Shown here: in pieces, positions 1 through 8,657 of the stretch
Layout of the letters: each line of letters begins with the position of its first letter
Position numbering within the stretch: position 1 is the stretch's first letter
Assembly: GCA_024196135.1 (NCBI GenBank)
Contig: JAMQCK010000972.1
Location: forward strand, 1-13,417
Source: Pleurotus ostreatus/Saccharomyces cerevisiae fusant
Lineage: Eukaryota; Opisthokonta
Reading direction: 5' to 3'
Length of the DNA stretch: 13,417 nt
The notes under the pieces: model-generated
Told to the model about the DNA's origin: nothing
Seen by the model: only the letters and a program-made list of their open reading frames with translations
Database searches by the model: none
Program-made: the position numbers and the translations under genes

Positions 1-1
1 T

Positions 2-989
2 CTGCTCTCTGAGTTGATTGACAGAATCGAGGAGGCCGGCACTCGCCTTTCAGAGAGCGATGGCGCCGCTCGGATCCTCTTCCTACTTGAGCACCTCATG
101 AACCTGATGGGCGCGGGCTTCGAGGACATCTCCCTCTTGCGCACGCTTATAAACAAGGTCGCCACTCTTGCGAAACCGCAAGGTCTATCATTCGCGGTGC
201 AAAAAGCATGCGTGAATCTAGCATTGTATTTCTTCGAGTGGGCGAAGACCCACAATCGCCTACCGGATACTGCACCACTATGGCCAGCAGTATTACGAAT
301 GCTATGCTACCTCGTTCCTCTCTGGGTGGCCGAACCGGACCATGGCACTCGATCCTTCTGCAATGAGTTCTCGCGGATTATGCATCGCGCATTCGACAGA
401 AACCCTACCGGAGCCCTGGATATGATCTACTCGGACGACTCAGTCTTAGAGGTCCTAACGTCGCGCACGCGGATTCTCGTCAATCACAAGTCACGTCTGT
501 ACAAAAGAACTGGCATTTTCGGAGCATATGCGACGCTGCAGTCATCAGACGAACCGGGCGCTGGCACGATCTGGGATCTATACGAATTTATTAGCGAAGT
601 CCTCTCGCGCGTCGTCAGTGCCTTGCCAGCGACCGACGATTCATCATCAGACGCTGAGCAAGCGCGAGCAGCCTTCGAACGCGTGTTCTCTCGGCCCTCT
701 GCTGATGGAACGCTACCTAGCCACCTAGCATGGTTTGCGTCCATGGACGTACTCGATTCCCGCCGCCATAGAGAACCATGCATTGCCACGTTCTCAGCCA
801 TCGCTACATAATACCCTACTGGCCTTGGCAAGGCTTACTAAGGAATCACAGAAAAGGATGTGGAACTTCGTCCTGCCCTTCCTCGAGGAGGATTGGCACG
901 ACTACCCGGTGGACGTTTGGCTTCCGCGGCTCCCGGAAATAGAGGGCGGCATGCATGCCTATCGAGAGTTAAAGGGTATCATTCATTGA
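2..989 (+). CDS. 3' part of an unrecognised helical protein, partial
   Basis: The reading frame is already open at the left edge, so the 5' part lies outside the window. Proposed exons are 2-748 and 798-989, giving 312 visible residues. The 49-nt intron 749-797 (GTACTC...TTCTCAG) is inferred because the first frame stops soon after 748 while the continuation lies one frame over; the join falls between whole codons and reads SMD then PSLHNTLLALARL. The visible protein is mostly amphipathic and probably helical, with Leu/Trp-rich stretches such as LFLLEHLMNLMG and VLRMLCYLVPLWV and a short acidic Ser/Asp linker (ATDDSSSDAEQ). No signal peptide, catalytic motif or clear transmembrane segment is seen. 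A helical-repeat (ARM/HEAT-like) protein is possible, but that is only a guess from composition. I do not recognise the family. That it is a real gene is fairly sure; its function is unknown. Confidence 0.75.
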
Positions 990-1053
990 GTCTGCAGGCG
1001 TCGTGGAGGTTGGAGACAAACAAGAGGGGATAAGACGGGGAAGTGCATCGCAT

Positions 1054-1079
1054 GGGAGGTAGGGGGAGGGATATGGGGG
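1054..1079 (+). other. Canonical G-quadruplex motif
   Basis: Four G-runs (1054-1056, 1062-1066, 1068-1070, 1075-1079) are separated by loops of 5, 1 and 4 nt (AGGTA, A, ATAT), fitting the G3+N1-7 pattern. It lies 65 nt after the stop codon of gene 1 on its sense strand, so it would be in that gene's 3' UTR RNA if transcription reaches it. The motif is seen directly; folding is inferred. Confidence 0.6.
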
Positions 1080-1252
1080 AAGCCACAGACGTTGCTTTTG
1101 AGACAAATGCTTACCTATCTAAGAGCTCTTCGTTACAGCGGCTGTAAACATCGGTTATATTACCTCAGGTGTACTTATGGTAGTGGGTGATGGGGACATA
1201 ACGAAAAACAGGCCTTGGTCTCGTCAGACTCAAATTGTGTGATGCTGTGGGT

Positions 1253-1273
1253 CCAATTCGAACCGACCACGTG
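1253..1273 (+). promoter_or_regulatory. CCAAT box and CACGTG E-box upstream of the gelsolin-like gene
   Basis: CCAAT occupies 1253-1257 and the palindrome CACGTG occupies 1268-1273, about 100 nt before the ATG at 1374. CCAAT is the site of the HAP/NF-Y complex and CACGTG of bHLH factors in fungi. The motifs are seen directly; their use is inferred from position. Confidence 0.4.
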
Positions 1274-1373
1274 CCGGTGTCCGTAATACGCGCCTGCGCT
1301 GTGCCTGCCTCTGCTCCCTCATGCACGACCGCTTCGCCCTCCTGTGACTCTACGCCCTTGATCTACCTGACCG

Positions 1374-4300
1374 ATGGAACCCTCGACGCCTTCCTCCAAG
1401 TTTCGTAGCTTTGACATCCCTAAGCCTGAGGAGACCGGTCTAGCGGAGTGGACGAGTCGAATCAAGGCCCTCCAGCGGCAGGTCGACGCAGACGAAGAGG
1501 CCGAGCAGAAGCGTTTAGAGGCAGAGATTCAAGCGTCAAGAATTGCTCGCATGCGCCGGAGCCATGGTGCAGGAAGCCGTAATAACAGTCTGGATCTCTG
1601 TGAGTCGCTCACATCATGCGCATTGGCTCGACTTATAAGCTGGATAGCTCAGCACAAGGAGTTTGCGGGTGCTCTCAAGGACGATCGCTCTCCGACGTCT
1701 AGCAATCCTCCCGATGCCAAAGATCGTGTCAAGACTCAGGAGGACACGCTGCGTAGGCTCACTGGCGCAAGCGCATCAACACCTCGTCCTAGCACTAATC
1801 GGCCGGAGCCAATGTCCCTCGCGGCATTCATGGGAGGGAGCAAGGCCGCTGGACCCCCACTCAAGAAGCACGCCCCCCAGCAGGATGCTCATGATCCCAC
1901 CCAGTTTGAGCAGCGCACTCGTGTTGACGCGCCACATCCAATCTTTGGGAAGGGCGGTGTTGCGATGCCTGGCATGGTGACGCGACCGAAGTCTTCGCAG
2001 AAGGAGGCGCGCACGACCTCTACGGTGCCCTTCAGCCAGCCCACCGAGTCTCCGCGCTCGCGAACCATGTCGCAGAAGGTTGGCGATGCCGCGGAAGCAC
2101 GCTCAATATCCCCTCAGAAGACGGGAACGCGGGAGAGAACCATGAGCACGCCCACCGGGTCTGTGAGGAAATCGGTGTCCTTCGACACCAAGCCACACAC
2201 CGGACGGCCACCTTCACGTCCGACGACACCATCTCGCGACAGGGCTGTATCGCCTCCAGGCATCCTGGTCAACAGCGGGCGAGCCACCCCGGATCCCGGG
2301 CCGCGCCCATCCTCCCGCTCTTCCAATGCTCCTCGATCTATTGCACCTTCACGCGAATCCGTTGCTTCAAGCAGGAGTCCACCGCCACCGGTTTCTCCCC
2401 CTCTGAGCACTACATCCTTCGCCTCTCGCCAGTCTTTCAGCAGTTCTACCTCATCTTCGTCGCCAAGAGGGTCGAATGTCTCCATTCCCTCCCTCGCGCG
2501 CCCTATACGGCCGGAGCCGCGTACGTCCCAAGGACCCGTCATACCGCCGTCTTCGTCACCATCTCCGGCCTTCCTTAAGGCGCCTGCGCCCAAGGACCCC
2601 ACACCCAGCATCAGTCGCTTGCAGGGCAGAGGCTTCGTCCAGAACATGGTGAAGAAGACCTTGCAGCAGGATGCCGCCGATCAGGATAGACCACGTCCCA
2701 CGCCAACGAAGAAGTCCTCCGTGCTTGACCGTTGGCATCCCGAGAACGCGGGTTCCTCCAGCCCTTCTCCCCCTATCATCACTCCGAAGCCTGTCGGGGT
2801 TCGCAAGTCGTGGACCGCGGAACCCGCGTCTGGCGCAAGGTCCTCTACCTCGCCGGACCCGAACGGCTTGAAGGGACGCGTTTCGCTCCCGGGACTGGCA
2901 GCCGCAGCTAGCGCCCCCGCCAGGCAGGACTCCCTGGTCAAGAAGATGCCTCCAGAGGGCGCGCCCGGTCTGGGATCCAAGACCACCGTCGCAGTGATCC
3001 GCCCACCGAGCCGGGCGGCGGAGAAGGTCCCGGAGGTCGACGAGATGGGGTTCATCGGTGGACAGCAGGCGGGCAAGCCGCTCATCCATGTGCGTTGATT
3101 TTGGTATGACATGTAGGGAACGCGCTTACGGTTTCTTGGTTTTCCTGTACCCTTTCACTTGCTATGTTACGCTCTTTTGTGCGCTGCATGTGTTCGTGCC
3201 CCGACGCGGTGGTGGTGTTGTTTGTGAGACAGCCAACGAAAGATCGAGCGAAGAGACCGAAGAAACGACCGGCCACGTCTGCTTCGGCGGTGAAGGCGGC
3301 ACAAACGCCAAGTCCTGCGCCTGCCCAGAGGGAACAGGCCTCGCAGCTACAACAGCAGGCTTCCCAACAACATGAGGCACGCCCCATCAGCCCCGCCGTA
3401 CCTCCGCCCGCCACGACTGCGCCCCCGCCTTCCCAACCGGAGCAAGCCACAGCCACAAGCCCACTGCCCTCCCCAGGCGCCAATGGAAAACCGAAGATCA
3501 CCGATCGGTGGACAGGACAGGCTGTCATTGGCGTGAAGACACCTGCAGCGGCACCATCGTCGAAGTATGGTGGATTGTCCACGCCGGAGAACCGACCCAG
3601 CGGTGGCATGGTCGGAAAACGTGCTTTGCCAGGCCTGACGGCCGAGATACCCAAGTCCATGGACATACCCAAGACGACAAGCCCGAAGCCTACCAGCCCC
3701 GAGCCGCGCTCGCCTGTGGCTTTCCCGACCTCGTCGACGTCACCGGAGCCGCCGAGGAGTCCGGCACCTGGGCAGCATCGGCATACGCGGATACCCAGTA
3801 CTGGTAATCGTGCCACGGTGATGGACCTCGCACAGGTCTTCAACGAGCAGAAGGAGCGTAAGCAGGAGGAGGCGCCGAAGGAAGAACCCAAGCCGCCATC
3901 GCCTCCATCTCTCGTTGTCGAACCGCCTAAGGTGGACTCGCCTCTTGCTTCGCCGACCTCGCCCAAGCAGGATGCGTCGCCGGAGAGCACGTCTCCGCGC
4001 ATGCGACATGCGCATGCGGGCATCGCAGAAAAGCGGCGCTCGCAGTACGAGGCCGTTAGGCAGTCGTCCGTCATGACGCTGCCTCCGCTGAAGGAGGAGG
4101 CAACGCCTGCGCCGACGCCGGTCGGGACGATGAAGTCTCCGTCCGGGAGTGCAGGTCAGAAGAACGACTTCGACATGAAGGCGTTCAGCGCTCAAGCCGA
4201 CACGCAAGCCAAGGCCTCGCAGGAGCCCGACCTCTTGCACGTCGGTGAGCACCGATCTTTGAATGTTCAGGGTATTTTGGTATGCTCATACATCCGCGCA

Positions 4301-5904
4301 GACATAAACGATGGTCCCCTTCCCAAGATCAACGCCCAGGCACTGCTCCAGCGCGCCCCTCGCCCCGACAAGAAGGACAAGCAGACCATCTCAGTCGAGG
4401 TCCTGCACATCTCGGGCAACAACGCCACCGCGATCCCCGACGCGTCGGTGAACATCTTCTACGATAACGAGGTGCTCGCCATTATCCATCGGCACAAGTC
4501 GAAGAAAAGCGGGCTGGTGGATACGACGGTTTGGGGATGGAAGGGCGCGAAGAGCGAGTTGGGTGAGCGGGAGGAGCGAAAGCTTGGGGAGCTGGCGAAG
4601 CGGTATCATACGGAGATTGTGAGTGTTTGGTGACCTGAGTATCGGAAAGACGAGCTGACGGGTCTCTTGCAGATCTGGGTCAACCAATTCTCTGAGCCTA
4701 GCGATCTGGTCGACGTGCTGGGAGGTCAGCTCAGCACAAGACAGGTCAGTCAATAAAGTACATCTGCATTGTTGATCTCATCTTTCTACAGGGCTCTCGC
4801 ACTCTCTGGTCTTCGGAGAACACCGCGATGCACGCCGTACGGTCCTACGAGGGCGTAGTATACATCGACGAGCTTGACTTTGTGCGTGAAACGCGCATAC
4901 ACTCATGGTTTCCGTCGCTGACTTCCTATTCAGAATGTCAAGAATCTATGCTCCGGATTTAGTTATTGCTTTTCTATTCTGAATACCCAATACGTCTGGC
5001 ACGGCCGTGGATCTACGACACAGGAGCGGGAAGCTGCTCTGCAGTATGCGAAGACGCTTTCCGGGGGAGCGGAGGATGCCATTACTCGATTGACGGAGGG
5101 CGAGGACGACCAGGACGAGATGTTTTGGGCGATGCTCGGTGATGAGGCGTGGGCTAGTGCGGATTACTGGCAGTGGAGGAAGGAGGCCGCGAATGTTCAC
5201 ACAAGGGTGTGGCTTGTGGCGGATGGGGCGAGCAAGGTATATCGCAATCTTCTGCCTTCGGCGCTTCCGTTGCTCATCTGATCATACAGGTCACTTCTTC
5301 TGCGACATTGTCAACGCACTCGAGTCTCAAGTCGTCTGTCTTCGTCGTCGACTGCATCTGGGAATACTTCGTGGTTGTCGGGCATGAGGCGCGAGGGAAG
5401 CGGAAGGAGATACGGCAAGCTGTCACTGTCGCCATGGTCAGTCTCACCTGCGTCCCCCTTCTTCACTGCGTCGTAACTCAAGTTCTCTACTCAGGACCTT
5501 GCCAAGCTGGTTGCCTCCGAGCGCCCCTTCCACCCAACCGTGCACGTCCTCGTCCTACCGTCCCAGCTGCCTCTCGACCTCAAGCTGACCTTCCGCGGGT
5601 TGGATGACACGGTGCTGGTAAGCAACAGCTCGTGGCTTTCCGCAGTTTAACCCTGTACTGATTCGGCGCCTTCCCAACTTCTCCCCGGCCTGCCCATGAC
5701 AGAACGGCGACAGCGTGCCCGACCACATGAACCTTCTGTCCTCCCAGGATGCGTTGAGACACGTAAGTTGTCGGAATATGGGATCGCATCGTCGGGCTAA
5801 CGTTGGATATTGGATGTTAGTTGGGCACGTCGTCGTGGGATCGGAGGGTTCTGAAGGACACGTCGATGCTGCCGCTGGGAGTGGATGCGCAGGCGGTGAA
5901 CTGA
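1374..5904 (+). CDS. Gelsolin-repeat protein with long disordered DUF4045-like N-terminus
   Basis: Proposed exons: 1374-1599, 1648-3089, 3233-4244, 4302-4618, 4673-4744, 4792-4881, 4934-5236, 5290-5436, 5495-5617, 5703-5762, 5821-5904; 1291 residues. Introns are 48, 143, 57, 54, 47, 52, 53, 58, 85 and 58 nt, all GT-AG. Residues 1 to about 890 are Ser/Pro/Lys-rich and look disordered, with islands I recall from fungal DUF4045 proteins: MSLAAFMGG...HAPQQDAHDPTQFEQ (about 131-185), GRGFVQNMVKK (about 400), MGFIGGQQAGKPLIHPTKDR (about 540-560). From about 894 to the end the protein is folded and gelsolin-like: SVNIFYDNEVLAIIHRHK, then YVWHGRG (1073-1079) followed by an acidic, Trp-rich stretch (DEMFWAMLGDEAW), then VFVVDCIWEYFVVVG (1171-1185). 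Gelsolin repeats bind actin, often with calcium; a cytoskeletal role is inferred, and the disordered part may be phosphorylated (many SP/TP sites). An in-frame TGA lies directly before the ATG. The two in-frame introns (1600-1647, 4245-4301) are the least certain joins. Confidence 0.88.
1600..1647 (+). other. In-frame 48-nt intron of the gelsolin-like gene
   Basis: Donor GTGAGT at 1600 and acceptor TAG ending at 1647. The intron is a multiple of three with no in-frame stop, so retention would add 16 residues. The spliced junction reads SLDL-S-QHKEFAGALK, which is more like the surrounding disordered sequence than the retained CESLTSCALARLISWIA. A stronger-looking acceptor, CTCAG ending at 1652, would break the frame. 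Confidence 0.6.
4245..4301 (+). other. In-frame 57-nt intron before the gelsolin-like domain
   Basis: Donor GTGAGC at 4245 and acceptor GCAG ending at 4301; 57 nt with no in-frame stop. Splicing joins DLLHV to DINDGPLPKINAQALL through a GAC codon. Retention would insert 19 residues (GEHRSLNVQGILVCSYIRA) just before the folded domain. Confidence 0.65.
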
Positions 5905-6488
5905 CTGGGACGGATGACGGACGGAAAAATTATTCGAGGCCATTTGTGAGTCTGCCGAGGCTTAGAAGAAATAGCGAGGGTGCTAACGGTCTCGGCAGTG
6001 TATAGTCTTAATAGTGCAAAGATCTGGGGCATTGTTCCATCGTGCAGTGCAGATGAGGATGCCCGAATCCGCAGCATCGGGCGGACCCCCTACGGCCAGC
6101 CTAATGGAAAGGCTACGCTAGGCTACGTCGTGTTGATCATCCCGCTCAGCTACATGGTGTAGACCCACCGGGAGTCCACCTTCATACGAGTGATGCTGCG
6201 CCGGGTGGCGAGGAGCTCGAGTTGATGCCACTAAATACCCTCCCCCTCTGCGCGATGCCTTGGTGGCTACCAAACGCGTGTTACATAGACGCGTATCTCT
6301 AGGCATTTGAGCTGAAACAGCGGATGGAGGACTGTATTACTTTTGTCCGCGCCGTCCCCGGCGGGGTAACTGCTATAATTCCGTGTGAACGCAGTGATCG
6401 CGGTGATCTCAGTAGTACGCCCGGCGGCCAGCAACCATTTCTTCTTTTCCTCCTACCTTCAGTTGTCTTGCACTCTGAAATAGTCCTC

Positions 6489-6508
6489 CCCAGCTTTTTG
6501 AGGCTGGG
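6489..6508 (+). other. Hairpin in the leader of gene 3
   Basis: CCCAGC (6489-6494) pairs perfectly with GCTGGG (6503-6508) around an 8-nt loop. Six-base stems are common by chance, so significance is uncertain. Confidence 0.35.
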
Positions 6509-6532
6509 CGGACTGCATTCCTTTCAAACACA

Positions 6533-6550
6533 GCCAGAAAACCCTCTGGC
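6533..6550 (+). other. Hairpin directly abutting the first ATG of gene 3
   Basis: GCCAGA (6533-6538) pairs perfectly with TCTGGC (6545-6550) around the loop AAACCC. The stem ends at the base before ATG 6551. It could slow initiation at that ATG and favour the next in-frame ATG at 6563, which has a better context (GCCATGG). Confidence 0.35.
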
Positions 6551-8111
6551 ATGACCGTTGCCATGGCTAACACCTCGGGAACAGCCAATACGCATCCAAG
6601 GTGCGTATGCAGCCCCGCCCTTGCTAGCGCATACTAACGAGGCTCCGAACAGCCGTGGCAGGTCACAAGGGTGAGTAGACTGTGCTCGTATAACCTAGAA
6701 CGTTGCTCACGATCGTTGCAGTGGACTGAACCCACCGCCAGCTGCGCAGCCCAAGTCTGGCGGCTTGTTACGTTCGGTCTCCGGCGTTTTCAAACGCGAT
6801 AAGTCGACTGGGGGATCCTCACGCCCTCGCCGACCTGCGCAAAATGACTTCACGAACAAGGAGAGTCGTGAAGCTGCGCTCCGCGCGTACGGCCTGCTCC
6901 CTCAGCCCGACATGAGCCAGATGGAGAAGCAGCGCGACCGGTCCCTGCCATCCAGCCCGGACCCCAACCAGGCGCACAATCGCGCGGAGTCGTTGTCTAC
7001 GGCGGAGCGCATCAAGCAGGAGTACAAGTCCAAGTCGGAGGTGGATAACAAGTCGCGTATGCAGGACTTCAAGTTTGGTGGCGCGACTGGCGGCACGTCC
7101 CCGACGCGCAAGGCGCCCCCGCCCGGCATCGAACCCATCTCGGAGGACAGCCCCAGCCGCTGGCGCGCTCAGAAGGAGGATGGCGCGGCCGTAGAAGTCA
7201 TATTCCCGAAGCGCGCAGCACCTCGCGGCGCTAGCTCAGACAACCTGCTGGACGAGGCTATAGGCCAGGCTATTTCGACGCCGATGGACGAGGCCGTCGG
7301 GCAGGCTATAACTACCCCGGAGGCGTCGCCGAAGCCCCCTCCTTCTCCCTCTCGCGAAATGAAAGCTGAACGTAGACGCGGTAGGCCGTCCTACCCCGCG
7401 CCTGATTATGCGCTCCCGCTCCCACCTCCCTCGACAGGCCTGGACATCGCGGATAGCCTGACGGACTCGCTCTCTCGCCATCGCGCTTCGCCGAATCCTT
7501 CCATCGGCGGCGAGAGCCCCAATCCGCCCCCATCTTCTTTGCCATCGCTTCCCGAGCGTGACTCGTCCTCGCCTGAGGCCAGCGAGTCGCCGAAGACTCC
7601 GCCGTCTGCGCACACCTCCCCTGCTCTCGATCAAGCCGTCACGCGCTCGCCAGCGGATAAGCAGCACGACGCCGCGCTAGATGTCATCCTCGACGCCTAC
7701 GACTACGGCGATTCGCAAGACGCGCCTATCATCCAAGGCAGCGTCGACATTAAGCGCAGCTGGTCGCAAGCTGCGCGCGGCAAGCCCGGCGTCCCTCTTC
7801 CGGATGTACCCCCTCCTCCGCCAGAGGGCGGCGTGCGCCGGCGAAAGACGTTGAATCCCTTCCGTCGCGGTAGGGAAGAGGGAGACGGGGAGGCATCGTC
7901 AGGGGGCAAGTTCTCTCGCAGCAAGTCCCTCATGCGCCCGCGAGGCGAAGGTCGCCGCGCGCGCAACCGCAGCGTCGATGTGTCACGCGAGCGTTCGCCC
8001 GCGCGCACCGCGGTGGCACCCACCATCCACACGCAGGGCACGGTCATGCAGGATGTCCACCGTATCAAGGACGACGAATCCAGGCAGCTGACCGAGATGG
8101 CCTTCATGTAG
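6551..8111 (+). CDS. Hypothetical disordered, basic, proline-rich protein
   Basis: Proposed exons are 6551-6600, 6653-6670 and 6722-8111, giving 485 residues. Intron 1 (6601-6652, 52 nt) has donor GTGCGT, a perfect TACTAAC branch point near 6632-6638 and acceptor ACAG; intron 2 (6671-6721, 51 nt) has donor GTGAGT and acceptor GCAG. The 18-nt middle exon is a micro-exon. Translation could start at ATG 6551 or at the better-placed ATG 6563 (residue 5). The protein is rich in Pro, Ser, Arg and Glu, with no signal peptide, membrane segment or known catalytic motif. Islands that may be conserved are LLRSVSGVFKRDK (about 38-50), FTNKESREAALRAYGLLP, KSRMQDFKFGG, LNPFRRGREE (about 400), and the C-terminus MQDVHRIKDDESRQLTEMAFM. 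A duplicated 12-residue unit lies at 200-223. Basic Ser sites such as RSKSLM and RNRSVD suggest kinase targets. Function not recognised. Confidence 0.8.
7251..7322 (+). repeat. 36-bp tandem duplication inside gene 3
   Basis: Two adjacent 36-bp units (7251-7286 and 7287-7322) encode DEAIGQAISTPM and DEAVGQAITTPE. The protein copies differ at three positions while the DNA has diverged further, mostly at third codon positions, so the duplication is not recent and the amino-acid pattern appears to be kept. Confidence 0.75.
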
Positions 8112-8456
8112 CATTGGCGCGCTACCGCCAAGTACTTCTGTGGTATACGACGGGTCTGTCAGTGTACGTTTTCCGCGACTGTTATGACGCTCCTCGCGGC
8201 TTCCTTTATGCCGCTCTTTCCTGTTCACACCCTTCCGCTCCCTGATAGTTTCCATTCCTTTTCACCGATAATTATTGCCCTCGGTGCTGGTCGCCGATGG
8301 GAGATACCCTCAGCTATCTCAATAATGTGTACTTACGACTACGTATGTGAGGTGGCGCTGCGTATTATAGAATGGATCTGGCTCATAATCCAGTACGGAC
8401 GGGGGATGTGAGAGGACGGATTTGAGGCAAAAACAAAGCCTGCCTTTCACGAACGC

Positions 8457-8462
8457 CACGTG
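8457..8462 (+). promoter_or_regulatory. CACGTG E-box upstream of TFIIF beta
   Basis: The palindrome CACGTG lies about 195 nt before the ATG at 8658, shortly upstream of a pyrimidine-rich stretch. It matches the core site of fungal bHLH factors; use is inferred only from position. Confidence 0.35.
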
Positions 8463-8613
8463 AAGTGACGCATGAAGCGGCACGATTATTGTTCTCATTC
8501 ATTCGGCCTTGTCCCCAACCACCATCTTGCCATTGTTTTCCGTCTGCTTCTATCCTGAGAACACAACGAAAGGGAATCGGCATAGTTCACGCAACGACTG
8601 AGAGCATACAAAT

Positions 8614-8626
8614 TTTCAGACTGAAA
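8614..8626. promoter_or_regulatory. Perfect inverted repeat before the TFIIF beta start
   Basis: TTTCAG and CTGAAA flank a single A, a 6-1-6 inverted repeat ending 31 nt before the ATG. It could be a protein-binding dyad or chance. Confidence 0.25.
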
Positions 8627-8657
8627 GCACGAGCGACGCTCTCATTGACCTTATACA

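Larger units (their letters stand above)
990..1373. other. Intergenic: 3' flank of gene 1 and promoter/leader of the gelsolin-like gene
   Basis: No coding region is seen. The left half is purine-rich and holds a G-quadruplex motif at 1054-1079. The right half holds a CCAAT box and a CACGTG box, followed from about 1300 by a pyrimidine-rich leader typical of fungal transcription start regions. An in-frame TGA at 1368-1370 lies just before the ATG at 1374 and supports that start. Confidence 0.6.
5905..6550. other. Intergenic: gelsolin-like 3' flank and leader of gene 3
   Basis: No coding region or RNA gene is supported. The stretch from about 6430 is pyrimidine-rich (CTTCTTTTCCTCC-type tracts) and is probably the promoter/leader of gene 3. 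Two small perfect hairpins lie close to its start codon. A TATAAT-like string near 6373 is noted but its use is unknown. Confidence 0.5.
8112..8657. other. Intergenic: 3' flank of gene 3 and promoter/leader of TFIIF beta
   Basis: No gene is seen. The right half holds a CACGTG box (8457-8462), a pyrimidine-rich stretch at about 8485-8560 and an inverted repeat (8614-8626) just before the ATG. Confidence 0.5.

Noticed and set aside
1250..1265. tRNA-like B-box (GGTTCGAATT on the minus strand)
   Set aside because: The flanking bases do not form a T-arm stem and no A-box or acceptor stem could be found.
2114..3089. Two 177-codon open frames on the minus strand (2114-2647, 2556-3089)
   Set aside because: Shadows of the low-complexity exon 2 on the plus strand; no conserved motif.
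3997..4018. Repeated GCGCATGCG within exon 3
   Set aside because: Two 9-bp copies 13 bp apart encoding RMRHAHAG; explained by GC-rich codon use, and both are coding.
3082..4074. 330-codon open frame on the minus strand
   Set aside because: It lies antisense to exon 3 of the gelsolin-like gene and its Gly/Ser/Cys-rich composition is what the reverse of Pro/Ser/Ala-rich GC coding DNA gives. No domain signature.
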